Notes under the pieces: generated by a model
What the model saw: the letters and a program-made list of their open reading frames with translations, nothing else
Told to the model about the DNA's origin: nothing
Database searches by the model: none
Part shown: positions 11,100-23,300 of the stretch, in pieces
How the letters are laid out: each line of letters opens with the position of its first letter
Position numbering within the stretch: position 1 is the stretch's first letter
Assembly: GCA_030144725.1 (NCBI GenBank)
Contig: JASKMD010000012.1
Span: 2,161,649 to 2,225,648, forward strand
From: Haematococcus lacustris
Lineage: Eukaryota; Chlorophyta; Chlorophyceae; Chlamydomonadales; Haematococcaceae
Direction of reading: 5' to 3'
DNA length: 64,000 bases
Made by a program: the position numbers and the translations under genes

Positions 11100-11121
11100 C
11101 CGAAAAATGGGCCTTTTTCGG
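11100..11121. other. Perfect hairpin, 8-bp stem (unit 1)
   Basis: CCGAAAAA, six loop bases TGGGCC, then TTTTTCGG form a perfect stem-loop. The same structure recurs at 11801-11822 in the second unit. No function is assigned; a hairpin followed by T-rich sequence could act in RNA, but no gene is adjacent. Confidence 0.6.
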
Positions 11122-11142
11122 CTTGCTTGTCTAACCTGACAA

Positions 11143-11187
11143 TTGGTGATACAATTTGGCGACAAAATGATTTGGTGAAATCACCAA
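11143..11187. other. Two competing inverted repeats sharing one arm
   Basis: TTGGTGAT at 11143-11150 and TTGGTGA at 11172-11178 can each pair with the single TCACCAA at 11181-11187. The proximal pair leaves only a 2-base loop, the distal pair a loop of about 30 bases. The arrangement repeats at 11844-11888 in the second 701-bp unit. Confidence 0.5.
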
Positions 11188-11362
11188 CAAGGCGTAGCAC
11201 TACGTATCATACCCAGGCCCGCTACTTTGCCTTTTCCTACCAACTTCTCTGGGTGGCATACGGAAATGCGACATGCTTCCGCCACTCCGAAACCGTGCTG
11301 ATCACCCAATCCCCCGCTTGAGTGCGGCTGGTTGGGCATGTTGCCGGGTATGCGACCCAGCC

Positions 11363-12063
11363 GAAGCTTCTGGCAGTGTGTCCCTCACCACCCTCGCCAT
11401 AGACCGAGCTGATGCATGTTAGGGTCAACTCAGCGCCAGGATGTGAGTGTGTGGTACAGTTAGCTGCTGACGAAATTTCAGGTCCAAAGCCTCGTGGCGT
11501 ACCCCCTCAACCCGGCCATGAGACAAGCCCCTAGCAAGCAGCATGCAGCTCACAGAGCTCGACACCCAGGAGGCACCCGGACATCGCCGCGACTGCACAC
11601 CTACTTCAGGGCGCATAACCAGAGAGATGGAGTGCTTCTGACATTGCGTGTTAGTCGGAGCCATCGAACATTGGACGGGGTCGCGGACCAGCCGATCACC
11701 GTAGGCCTGTTCCTCAGAGCCGATGCTAAGCTGTACGGCGCTGCGGCAAGGCGTGCAACTCTTACATCGTGTAGCGGTGTATAGAGTTAGTTAGGTCCGT
11801 CCGAAAAATGGGCCTTTTTCGGCTTGCTTGTCTAACCTGACAATTGGTGATACAATTTGGCGACAAAATGATTTGGTGAAATCACCAACAAGGCGTAGCA
11901 CTACGTATCATACCCAGGCCCGCTACTTTGCCTTTTCCTACCAACTTCTCTGGGTGGCATACGGAAATGCGACATGCTTCCGCCACTCCGAAACCGTGCT
12001 GATCACCCAATCCCCCGCTTGAGTGCGGCTGGTTGGGCATGTTGCCGGGTATGCGACCCAGCC
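11363..12063. repeat. 701-bp tandem duplication, unit 2
   Basis: This second, apparently perfect copy of 10662-11362 ends at the shared tail GCGACCCAGCCGA. The sequence then diverges. The junction between units has no target-site duplication or poly(A), so unequal crossing-over or an assembly duplicate fits better than transposition. Confidence 0.9.
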
Positions 12064-14027
12064 GAGTAGCAACGCGATGAATAGTGCGCGATGTGCGAGG
12101 AGCCTCATGTTCAACATCATGACCAACATGTGTTGGCTTAGGGGGAACTAGGAGGAGACGGCTGGAGCACAGCAGTGGCAACTGCATCAATCCCTTGAAA
12201 AATAGGCTCCAAGATGTTGCCCATGCTGCCCATACTCTGCCCATGTTCATGCTGCTGCCAGTCTGACAACCATCGAACTGAATCAAACTCTCCAGCCCTG
12301 CGTCACTGGCTAGGGAATTCAACTGTGGACCCCCTGCCAACTCCTCAACTCTTCCTGAGTTTTCCCAAGAGGGGTCTGGAGTCATCACGGCCTGTAGCAA
12401 CCTGGAGCCTCCACTGATCCCACTGGCCCACAGGACTTGCGTTGAGGCTGCTGCGGCTGCACTTGCCGTGGGCCAACGGCTGCAGGGGCAGGAGTCAGCC
12501 AGCCAGCCACCAGCCCATGCCCAGTCTCTGCTCCACACCCACGCAAGCAGCTGCACAGCCAGTGCCAGCCCATGTGCCCTGCCCCCACCATCTCCCAGAC
12601 CAACCACCCTCGCACCCATCACAGTCCCAGCTGCAGGGGTCCAGCCAGCACCACCCGGCACTGCCGGCACTGCTGCACCTGCCGGGGCTCTCCGTCCTCA
12701 CTAGGCCTGCCACCCACCCACTGGCCTTACCTGCCGAGGAGCAACAGCCCATCATGTGAGTGCCCTTCTGGATGATGATGGGTTGACAAGGCAAGCCAGC
12801 TGCAGCCAGCTTGCAGTCTGTTTTGCCACCAGCCCTGCCCTGAACCAGCTTTGCCCTGCCCTGGCTATGGCCCTAGCCTGACTTTCACTGACTTGCCCTG
12901 CCCGTCTTTGGTCCTTTAATCCTTTGGCTGCAGGTCTTGCAGCGAGGCACAGGCCAGCAGGTCAATAGCTGTAGCAGTGCTCCAGCAGATACAGCAAGTA
13001 CCCGCACTGGCGCGCCTTCTGCAATGACAGCCTGATAGCAAGGTGATGCTACAGCTGCTAACACTGCAAGATGCTGAGGTACAGCTTGGCCGACTGGAGG
13101 TTGCGCTGCAGTACATCATGCAACCCAGGTAACAAGGGAGGGAGGGGCCGGGTGAAGGGCAGGGGCTGGGGGTGGGGCTGGGAGTGGGGACAATGAATGA
13201 GGCACATGTAAAGCTGAAGGTACAGCTGAAGGTACTGCTTCCTGCATGCTACCTGCCCTGCCATGATGTGCTGCAGGCCTTTCTCGACATCCCCGTTGGC
13301 AGCATTACCTGGGGAGCAGGGTCCCAGCACCCCCGCACCCTTGCAGCAGGGGGCCATCCACTGCGTGGTCAATACGCCGGCTGACAACATGCCATCAGCC
13401 TCCATGCAGCCACCAACCCAGCCTCAGCCCCAGCCCCAGCCCCAGCCCTTGCCCTTGCCCCCATGCCAGCCCCTGCCCTAGTCCCCACTCCACCCATCAT
13501 TCCAGCCCTCGCCACCACCTCAACCCTCATCACAGGCCCCGCACTGGCCCCCACCCCAGCCCCTGCCCCTGCCCCAGCTGCAGCCCTAGCCCCGACCCCT
13601 GCCCCTGGCACAACCAAAACCTGGCCTGTTTGCAGCCCTGCTGAATGGAGCAGGTGGCTGTGCGAGGTGGAGGCTGGCTTTTCACCCAGCAACACACAGG
13701 TCCTCAGAGAGGGGGGCTGCCAAAGCTGCAGCATGTTGCTGCCTCCCTCACTCCCCCTCCCCCTCCCCCTCCCCCAGCTCCAGCCCCAGCCCGCCCCCAC
13801 TAGCCACCACCCCCACCCCCAGCTGCCACCCGTGCTGCCACAGCACAACGCAGTACACCACACACTGACAGGGGCAGGAGCAGGGAGAGGGGAAGGGGCA
13901 CCTCCTGCAGAGTGAGGGGCGGAGACTACAGCCTCAGGTCAGGGCCAGCACCTCCCACCCATGCAAGCAGGCGAGGCTGTGTAAGCGTAGATCAGCAGCG
14001 GGCTCCCATGACAAGCAGTTTGAGCGC
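12064..14027. other. Gln/Pro-coding low-complexity region, no clear gene
   Basis: The plus strand is rich in CAG and CCC codons, and its short frames (for example 12442-12759 and 13463-13915) are Pro/Ala/Gln/His-rich. It is probably the disordered N-terminal part of the transposase-like pseudogene that follows, broken by stops and frameshifts. I cannot define exons or a start. Confidence 0.35.
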
Positions 14028-15183
14028 ATGGGTCAGGAGGTAATGGAGGTGTTTGGGCGCTGTGGCTCAGCAGAACAGCAGGCTCGGCTGTTGGACAGAG
14101 TGCTCACCAGCCCCCAGCTGCAGCAAGCCATGCAGCAAGTCATGCAGCAGTGTGCCACCGCAAAACAGTGGGTGGCACGCCTGGCAGCATCAAAGCGGCA
14201 AGTGTGTGTGTGCAAGACCTGTTGCAACCTGGACAACTTGCTCACAGCACTAGCCCAGCACAAAAGGAGCTTGCAGCTGCCCCCCGCTGCAGCCGTTGTT
14301 GCTCCCTGGGCTGCTCCCCGGGTGCAGCAGGCGCTGCCCCTCAGCCGCCCCCCCACCAAGGGGTTGCTGCCCCCCTTATCACTGAGGAGGAGAACGAATC
14401 CCTCACCGCAGCTGCCTCTCCCTTCATTGACCCACTTGGTGAGCTTGCGGAGCAGGAACATGGGTGGCAAGCGGAGCACCTAGAGGCCATCAAGACAGGC
14501 AAGGATGGGAAAGTGGTGATTTCATGTGATTGGTCAGAGAAGTTGACTGTTGAGTGCAGAATTGAGATCATGTCAGAGCACTGGCATGCACCGCAGATAG
14601 GCATTCTCGTTGCGTGTGCATACTTCAAGAACAAAGAAGGGGCATACATGAAGCAGACCGTGTATGTGATGACAGATGGGAGGGAGCAGTCGGCAGCCAT
14701 TACCCAAGCAACAGTAAACCAGGTGGTGTATTACTTGCTGGCGGAGCATGACATGGACATGAGGCAGTTGTACATGTAGTCTGATGGGTGTGCAGGGCAG
14801 TTCAAGGGCGGCCCAGCCTTGCGACAGCATTGGGGCATGGCACAGAGCTTCAGCGTGACAGTGTGGTGGAGCTATGGGGCTACAGCACAATTCAAGGGCA
14901 GGCATGATTCAGAGGGAGGGGTGGTGAAGCAATGGCTGAGGGGTGAGATCCTGGCTGATCGTGCTGGGATGTGAAATGCATCAGAGCTTGTGCAGCACTG
15001 CAATGCATATCACAAGCCAGCTATTGTTGCTGACCCTAACAAGGCTCACCGTGCGCGAGCAAGTGTGGGTCATCGGTGGTGCTTGGAGCTGTGTACACAG
15101 GAGGTAGAGCTTTGCAGTGCTCCACAACGGGATGCACATGCCTTTGCATCATTCATCCCCGGCTCTATGAACATGCACAGCTA
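14028..15183 (+). pseudogene. Decayed DDE-transposase-like gene (SDG...QFK family)
   Basis: From about 14380 one frame reads CDWSEK, then after a stop at 14777-14779 SDGCAGQFKG, then HDSEGGVVKQW, then after a second stop at 14972-14974 a Cys/His-bearing tail ending at 15183. The three acidic blocks (DWSEK, SDG, HDSEGG) match a transposase-like domain that I recall as dispersed in green algae and animals; the superfamily name is not certain. The 14028-14290 part, with the cysteine patch VCVCKTCCNL, lies in a different frame, so there is at least one frameshift. With two internal stops the copy cannot make a full protein. An alternative is a domesticated fragment, but the breaks argue against it. 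Confidence 0.55.
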
Positions 15184-17611
15184 ATTCTTCCCTGCTGCAG
15201 GGATCCAGGTTGAGTGGTCACAGATTGCATGTGCATGTGTGTTGCGTTGGAATAGGTGCTCGCGAGATGTTAGTGTTGCACATCCGGTGCATTATATACC
15301 CACGTAACAATGTGCCCAATGCATGACCCCCGCACCAAGGGGTGTGTGTATGAGGCCCTCCATCACAAAGCCCTTTGAGGCCATGCCCATGTTCGAAGAA
15401 GAGGGATGACAAGCATTGGGACGATGAGTGCCTCACCATTCTGTGCTCATTTGCACCAGACAACGTGAAGCGGTTGTGAACCTTGGGTAAGAAGCGTGAA
15501 GATGTTAAACGAGTATTGCAAGGCAGTGGGGTTGCATGTGCCAGCCAACACTTTGCGTGCTGACCTACGATACATCGTACTGGAGCATCTGAATGAGCAG
15601 GCAGAGTGCAATTGAGATGGCTGTGAAAGATGACGTTGAGAAAACTGGGCTCCATGCGTAAAGTGTACCGCAGTGTACCGCAGTGGAGAACTCTGCATCC
15701 TGCGTTGTGGGTGTTGTGAAGCGGCACTTGAAGCAGCGACGCAGAAGTAGGGCGTTCCGCGTTGTACTGACAACTCAACTCTCACCAGGCACGCCGCACA
15801 GTCAAATGTCCCTTACGTGGTGGTTCAATGGGAGGGGTGACCAGTGAGTCACCCCCGCCATTGGCTGCACCCCCAACTTTCTTACTCATTTCTGCACGGA
15901 TAAGGCCGCCGATTGGTGCGATGGGATGCTTGTGGCCTGACGAGTGTGCGGCCAGCCCAAACGGTTTGCCGGGTGGCCGGCCCCCAACATGCGACGCGTT
16001 CTTGGGCTTCGCAGACACTCTTAGCGACTGCCTAGACCCAGCGCGGAGTGACTCTCGCATCATGACTGGACATTGCAAAATTGTTGCTGCGTCCCAGAAC
16101 GCATCGAGACCCTCTCCCATGCTAGGGGCGTGACTGCGACGGCGGATTGTTGCTGAACCTGCTGCCAAGTACAAGTCGCAGAATTGCATGTTGCACTATA
16201 TTGGTACCTGTGGCTCCCGAGCAACCACGAGCAACAACAATCGGTCAAAAAGATGAAGCAATTGTGCTGATTGTTGTGTTTGCCGCCCACACATGGAACG
16301 GCCCACACATGAAGGCAACGCGTTTCTGTCTACTAGACACGTTAGAAACCAACACAAGGAGCCGCACAGAGCTGGCAGTTCATCATTTGACGTCCTGGTT
16401 GGACAGTTATGCCGGCCGGAAAAGTACCGATTTCGAGAAATTTGAGCCCGTCCATGCCGCTGGGCCGCTGAGCGCGATAGCGACCCCCGCCCGCCCCGGC
16501 ACAGGTGCACATCAGCCCGAGCAGCCCGCTAGCCTCGCGCTGGAGAGCTGCACCGCCCTGCGCAAGATTCGCTGAAAAACTCTTAAAGATCAGTCAGATA
16601 GTTATCAGGGGTGCAGTCAGGCGTTCCCAACATGGGGTTGGTAATCTTCATGCAACTGCGGCCCATTTACTCCATCATTTGATGTAACGTTTGCTGCGTC
16701 TGCTGCAATGCGATAATGCGCGTTTAATGGTCGACTGGAATTGCCATCGGAGTCTTTCGATGCGGGCAGCCACATGTGACCCCGGATGTGTCCCAATCAG
16801 AGACCGTGGTTAGCTACACTGGCAAGCTACGTCCTTGGCTATCCGTTAGCGATGCACGACATGTCGGTGGCGCACACCAACGAAGTCCGGCAAAAATGGC
16901 AGCGCGAGCTTCCTGATGGTGCAGGCCGCTTGGCGAGGATATGAAGAAACTCGAAACTGTGTGTGGCAGCGCTGTATCGCTGTAATGGTGGGCGGCACAG
17001 TGGGGTCTAGTCACCCCCTCCAGCTAGTATCCGCTTTATGTTTTCAACCATTGAACAAACAGCCTGACCTCACACAGATTTTTCATAGCATACTCAATAA
17101 CGCGTCCGTGGCACTATGCAACTCAAACATTGGGTTTGTATGTGAAGAGATTGACCCCTTACAAGGTACACATGCTGATGGCTACAGGTGCACGAGGAGC
17201 GGACTGAGCTTGGCTTACCACTTTGCCACGTGGCCACCAACACAACTTAACCCACCAGCTCCCAACCTCGTCTACCCCGCCCAGCTCCCAGTAGCCCCTC
17301 CTCCCAGCAGCCCAGCCTGGCATCAGCCACCTCCCCCCTACCTCTCCTTCTCCTCGCCTCCTACCTCTCCCCTATCTCCCCACTGGCAGGCTGCATCACA
17401 TGATCTAATGCACATGCAAAGGCTGAAACGAGCTGAAACTGTCGCACAGGGTCAGGCTGCGCAGGCTAAAGGTAGCAGCCCTGGCTAGTGACTGCAGGCG
17501 CACCACCTGCTGTGTTGGAGCCCACGTTGGCATGTCACACTTCAAGATCTGCGCCCAGCTTTCGTTGTTGAACAGCTCAGTCGGGCAACCCATACACCAG
17601 CAACTGCAGCG
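15184..17611. other. Intergenic region upstream of PSAF, no supported gene
   Basis: Short frames occur on both strands, the longest being 135 codons on the minus strand at 15782-16189. None shows a domain, codon pattern or splice structure I recognise. The last part should contain the PSAF promoter, but no clear TATA box was found. Confidence 0.4.
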
Positions 17612-18846
17612 ATGGCCACCATGATGCGATCCGCTGCTGCTCAGGTGCGGATTGCGACCTTGCACTATGGAGCCAGCTGTGTTTTTGACCCAGCGTGCCA
17701 AAGCAGCTCAAAAACATCTTCCTTTGACACGGCCGGCTGCAGTCCGTGGCTGCCAAGCCCGTGCGTGCTTCTGCGGTCCGCCGGACCGTGGTGTGCAGCG
17801 CGCAGAAGGAGAGCGTCAGCACCGCAGTTGCAGCTGCAGCTCTGGCCGCCGTTGTTGGCTTCAGCAATGTGCTGCCCGCATCTGCGGACGTCGCTGGTTT
17901 GACCCCCTGCTCCGAGAGCAAGGCCTTCGCCAAGCTGGAGAAGAAGGAGCTGAAGAACCTGAACAAGCGCTTGAAGCAGGTGAGCTGTGCGCTGCATCGC
18001 GCCTTGGGGATTCATACAGTGGTTTCGATTGAGCAGCAAAAGATGTGCGTGGGTCGGAGGACGGGCATCAGGCTGGCTATACCTGCTTTTGCAGTATGAG
18101 CCTGGCTCAGCCCCCGCCCTGGCCCTGGAGGCCACTATGCAGCGAACAAAGAACCGGTTCGCCAACTACGGAAAGGCTGGCCTGCTGTGCGGCAACGACG
18201 GCCTGCCTCACTTGATTTCCGACCCTGGCCTGGCCCTGCGCTTCAACCATGCGGGCGAGGTCTTTGTGAGTGCTCTGATGGGGGAGCACGACGACATGCA
18301 TCAGGGACTTGCTCCAGGCAGGAGGGCTCACATGGCACAGGCCTGTTCTGCACTGAAGACAAGTTACCTTTGCTTGTTGTTTGGTTGCACAGATCCCCAC
18401 ATTTGGCTTCCTGTACATTGCTGGCTACATTGGCCATGTTGGGCGGCAGTACATCCAGCTGGTGAAGCAGGGGGCAAAGCCCACTGAGAAGGAGATTATC
18501 ATTGATGTTCCCATGGCCATCCAGCTAGCGCTGAATGGCTGGGCATGGCCCCTGAAGACCATCCAGGTTTGTGGGTGTGCAGGGGAGCAGCCATGCAGTG
18601 ACCCACCCCGCCAGCCTGCCAGCCAGCTTTGGACACCCACTGCTCGGGTGTCCAGGTAGCCTAGGGCAGAACAGAAGCAGGAAAGGCAAATGTTTGATGC
18701 AGGTGCACATTGCAGTAGCTTGTCAACCATGCAGGGCAGGCTGTGCTGGCAGCCCATGATGCCTATGCGTTTTGTGATGTGTGCAGGAGCTGCGCGAGGG
18801 CACCCTAACAGAGAGGGCAGAGAACATCACGGTGTCCCCTCGCTAA
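17612..18846 (+). CDS. PSAF: Photosystem I reaction centre subunit III (PsaF), chloroplast precursor
   Basis: Five exons (17612-17644, 17743-17979, 18095-18265, 18393-18566, 18787-18846) give 224 residues, close to the algal PsaF length. All introns are GT-AG and phase 0. Residues 1-59 are a bipartite targeting sequence: a basic stroma-targeting part (VRASAVRR), then a hydrophobic Ala-rich thylakoid-transfer part ending PASA. The mature protein starts [11 protein letters not shown]. The Lys-rich helix [16 protein letters not shown] is the known docking site for plastocyanin or cytochrome c6 on the lumenal side. A conserved second Cys ([12 protein letters not shown]) and one membrane helix ([15 protein letters not shown]) follow, and the C-terminus ends TVSPR as in other green algae. 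It was recognised directly from this conservation. The gene stands alone. Confidence 0.97.
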
Positions 18847-20303
18847 ACAGCTGCTCCAGCAGGATTTACCATGACTGTCCATATGCCCACTAGCACTGTG
18901 TCGTAGGGATGCACAGTGGTTATGCCACCCTCTGAATGTATCCTGTGTTTGTGCATGCCTTGTGGCATGTCAGTTTTTCGCGTAACAGCTATAACAATTG
19001 CTTGATTGCACATGCAATCTTTTGTGTGAATGCACTGTGTCAGCTACCTGCCTTGCCTGCCACACTCCCCTGGAACAAGGGATACCCTCACCATGGTAGC
19101 CACAACTTGCATCATGGCCAAGAATGGGTCATTTGCTGATTGGTGCTTTCACTGGTGAGTGACCTGCCCACTTACGGACATGAGCACGAGGTGAAGGATG
19201 TAGTGGTCATACGACGATGTTACCTCGGTGTTTTTGTCGCCTGCCTCTTGGACTGAGATGTTCTGGCCGATCGCGTTGTACTTTTGCGGGAAAACAATGC
19301 TCCAAAGCTGGGACTGGGACACTGGGAGTCAGTGATGTAACAATGATGTATGAAGGTTTGTCTGTTCCCATGGGTTCGAATCTAGCTCTCACAACTCGAT
19401 TCATTTAAAGGGTGGAGGACATATGCGCGTCTGATAAACGAATACTAACTGATTGGATGGCCTTCACTTCTTGAGCCGCAGCGAGAAGAGGGCGCTTTTC
19501 ACCGCCTTGTGACAAAGTGTAAGGGCTTCTACGTATACCTTCTGTACATTGCATCCCCAACAGGTCACCCCGGCCATTGGCCATGCCAATCCGTGCCAGG
19601 CCTGACGCTCACACCACGCGCTAGTGAAGGGTAGCTGAGGCTATCGCGGTAAGTCACGCGCGCTAAAACTGGCGTTTTGCACTGAAGCCTTGTCCCAGAT
19701 CACCGCCCGCCACCAGGTCGAAAATTGAGATAGCGCAAACAAGTTGCGACCCACTCACAAGAGCAGGGTGGCGAGGCGCTCCGTGGCGTCCGTAGCAAAG
19801 TTCGCACTAATGAGGCAGGCTCGTAGTGCGCCGCAGGCTATCGCAGTGAGCCGTGCTACCACGCCATGTCACTACACCACCTGATGCGGGGCCCGAAACG
19901 TTGCCTCGCGCCTGATTGGCTTTCGCTCAGACCGGGAATGACCATCGCGGGCACAATCGCTTCCGTCGCGGCATCGTCAAGGCCCTGGCTCATCCCGGAC
20001 ACCGTCGGGATGAGTGCGGATAACGGTTATCGAAACGGTGCCACGGCGATGGGGCGACAGTGCTTAACACTGCATTGGACATGACATGACCGTCGTCCTG
20101 CATCGCTGCCCTGCTTAAACACACGGCTCAGTCCCATCGCGCACCACACTACCCACCTGCAGCTTTTCGTTTTGACCGTTTAGACTAGATTTGGTTACCT
20201 CGCACCGGCGTTTTCGATACCCGCCTCTCGCTTTGTTGCCCTGCATTCCCAGATTCCCGTCGCCAGGTCACTATCACGTCAGTCGGCGTCGTGCAGGTGC
20301 TGC
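18847..20303. other. Intergenic: PSAF 3' region and methyltransferase promoter
   Basis: A TGTAA at 19336-19340 could be the PSAF poly(A) signal. A GGTTCGAATC motif at about 19374 resembles a tRNA B box, but no A box or tRNA fold accompanies it. The stretch 19560-20300 is CpG-rich and probably holds the promoter of the methyltransferase gene. No other gene was seen. Confidence 0.4.
19336..19340 (+). promoter_or_regulatory. Candidate poly(A) signal TGTAA for PSAF
   Basis: TGTAA is the usual poly(A) signal of chlorophycean genes. This one lies about 490 bases after the PSAF stop, a reasonable 3' UTR length for such algae. It is a 5-base motif, so chance occurrence is possible. Confidence 0.4.
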
Positions 20304-23300
20304 ATGCGGGTCGCCAGTTTGTTCTCCGGATGTGGGGGCTTGGATCTGGGATTAGAGCAGGTGCGCTGCGCGGCGCAATGCCGCTCTCGCGGCGCAGCCA
20401 TCGGCCACGCCGCAGGCATTAGGGTTCGTGCATCCTGTATTTTGCGCGTCGTGTACCGGTTTGGCCCCGTGCAGGCGGGCCATCAGATTATAATGCAAGT
20501 GGAATCAGATCCGGGGGCGCAGCAGGTGAGTGATCATGTCAACCTGCCGTGTCAACCCACGCCAACATACGCCAGCACAGCAGCGGGTGGCGGGCGCACA
20601 TGCAACGCAGCCGGGTGTAGCTGGCCGGAACAACACGCTCCACAATATGTGGTCTGGGGTGTTTGCTGCGAGCCCGATGTCGCCGCTGCATCTTGAACCC
20701 CTGACCTGATGGTGTGCCTGAGTAGGAATAGCAATTGTTGTAGCAGTTACACCGGGCCTATACAAGCCATCCAAGAGGGAAGCTACACGGAAAGGAAAGG
20801 AAGCGAAGTAGAGCTCTCTGGTGGCTGGAAGGGCACTCTGCCATCAGGGATGGGGTGCCTGCAGGTGTTGCGGCGCCATTTCCCCGGCGTGCTGCTCATC
20901 CCTGATGTGTGTGGCCTACAATCACTGCCACCAGTGCGTAACTTGCTGGCTACGTCATCACTTTTGCAGGGGGCGGAGGGCGGAGGGCGGGGGCAGGGGC
21001 AGGGGCAGGGGCAGGGGCAGGGGCAGGGGCAGGGGCAGGGGCAGGGGCAGGGGCAGGGGCAGGGGCAGGGGCAGGGGCAGGGGCAGGGGCAGGGGCAGGG
21101 GCAGGGGCAGGGGCAGGGGCAGGGGCAGGGGCAGGGGCAGGGGCAGGGGCAGGGGCAGGGGGCAGGGGCAGGGGCAGGGGCAGGGGCAGGGGCAGGGGCA
21201 GGGGCAGGGGCAGGGGCAGGGGCAGGGGCAGGGGCAGGGGCAGGGGCAGGGGCAGGGGCAGGGGCAGGGGCAGGGGCAGGGGCAGGGGCAGGGGCAGGGG
21301 CAGGGGCAGGGGCAGGGGCAGGGGCAGGGGCAGGGGCAGGGGCAGGGGCAGGGGCAGGGGCAGGGGCAGGGGCAGGGGCAGGGGCAGGGGCAGGGGCAGG
21401 GGCAGGGGCAGGGGCAGGGGCAGGGGCAGGGGCAGGGGCAGGGGCAGGGGCAGGGGCAGGGGCAGGGGCAGGGGCAGGGGCAGGGGCAGGGGCAGGGGCA
21501 GGGGCAGGGGCAGGGGCAGGGGCAGGGGCAGGGGCAGGGGCAGGGGCAGGGGCAGGGGCAGGGGCAGGGGCAGGGGCAGGGGCAGGGGCAGGGGCAGGGG
21601 CAGGGGCAGGGGCAGGGGCAGGGGCAGGGGCAGGGGCAGGGGCAGGGGCAGGGGCAGGGGCAGGGGCAGGGGCAGGGGCAGGGGCAGGGGCAGGGGCAGG
21701 GGCAGGGGCAGGGGCAGGGGCAGGGGCAGGGGCAGGGGCAGGGGCAGGGGCAGGGGCAGGGGCAGGGGCAGGGGCAGGGGCAGGGGCAGCACCCCCGCCC
21801 CCTTTCCCTCCCCCACGCAGGCCATGGTCCTGCCCTGTCCAGGACACTGAGCTCCTGGCAGCCGGCTTCCCCTGCGTGGATGTTTCCCGAGCCGGGCTGC
21901 GGCAAGGCCTTGCTGGTGACAGCAGCGGCCTGGTGCGCCACGTGTTCCGCCTGCTGGCCGACAGCAAGGCCAAGCACCGCCCCGTGCCCTGGGTGCTGCT
22001 GGAAAACGTGAGTGGAGGCAAGGCCACGCGTCAAGTGCGTCATACGACAGCGACAGCACAAGGAGAAATACTGCCGAGTTCAAATCAATACGATGGATGA
22101 CTGCCCGGCGTCCATATGCCCAGGCGTCCATATGACCAGGCGTCCATGTGCCAAGTGTCCATGTGCCCATGTGCCCATGTGCCCATGTGCCCATGTGGGG
22201 CCAGGTGGAGGCCCTGCTGGACCGCTGCCAGGGTGAGGAGGCCGCGGCGCAGCGCATCGTTGACACGCTTGAGTTCCTCGGCTACTCCTCCTGGGCACAG
22301 CGGGTGGTGTGCACTGCGGGTCAGTGGCCCGACAGCACTGGAATCACAGGGGCTGGCGGCAGGGGGAGGCCAAGGGCTGACACCCAGCCTTGACTACCAT
22401 CTGCCCACCTGCCCACCTGCCCACCTGCCCATCTGCCCACCTGCCCACCTGCCCACCTGCCCGCCTGCCCACCTGCCCGCCTGCCCGCCTGCCCGCCTGC
22501 CCGCCTGCCCGCCTGCCTGCGCGAGCACTGACATCTGAGATTCCCCCTGCCACCCAGGCTTTGGCATACCCAACCGCCGCAAGCGCGTGTTCTTGGTGGC
22601 TGCCATGTACGGGGACGCACGTGACGTGCTCCTGTCACAGGTGCCGTCCACTGACCACCATCACCTTGTGCAAGGAGCTCACAACAAGTCTAGCCATCAC
22701 CCAGGCAGGGGTCACGGCCTCTGGCCCCACCCCCTCATCCCCTGACCTCCCTCCACCTAACCCTTTCCCTGCCCCTCCCCCCGCTTTCCCCTTTTCTCTC
22801 TCCCCTCTTCCCCCACCACCATCCCGTCACTCCCTTGCCCCTGATCCTCTTGTCCCTCTTTCTTCATGTGAGCAGGGCATGCAGGCTTGTCTGGGGGCCT
22901 GCACACGCTGCATCGACCCTGAGGGGCAGCCTGGCTCGCCCTGCTTCGAGTGCTTTGACACCGAGGTCAGCCAGGACCGGCAGCAGCCGCTGGAACTGGA
23001 GCAGCGGTCGCTGGCCATGGATCTCGGCAATGCAAGGTGACAAGTCAGGCGGTGGGTTGGACCAGGGGGAAGGGCCAGACTCAGTGCTGGGGGCTGAGGC
23101 TGGGGTGAACACGGCTGGAGCTGGGCTGAAGCCGAGGCTGAGGAGGGTGAAACACGGCTGGAGCTGGGCTTAAGCCGAGGAGGTCCCGGCAGCGACTAGA
23201 GAGGTGTCAGGCAGTGGCAGTATAGCTGTGGGGCAGGGCGGGGCCCTCGCATTGAGAGGGACCTCACCCCCCTACCCCTCCCCAGCTGACTCTCAGAATT

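Larger units (their letters stand above)
10662..11362. repeat. 701-bp tandem duplication, unit 1
   Basis: The unit begins GAAGCTTCTGGCAGTGTG and repeats immediately at 11363 with a constant offset of 701. All reading frames compared between the two units are identical. The unit has no convincing gene (longest frame 96 codons, unrecognised). It holds two strong inverted repeats, listed separately. Confidence 0.9.

Noticed and set aside
11882..12670. 262-codon minus-strand frame
   Set aside because: It crosses the end of the 701-bp repeat and is Trp/Gly-rich, the antisense of a Pro/Gln-rich region.
15782..16189. 135-codon minus-strand frame as a gene
   Set aside because: No recognised domain, splice pattern or conserved feature.
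20709..22266. Long open frames on both strands (Gly-Ala, Gly-Gln, Pro-Leu, Pro-Ala and Pro-Cys repeat proteins)
   Set aside because: They are by-products of the stop-free GGGGCA array inside methyltransferase intron 3.
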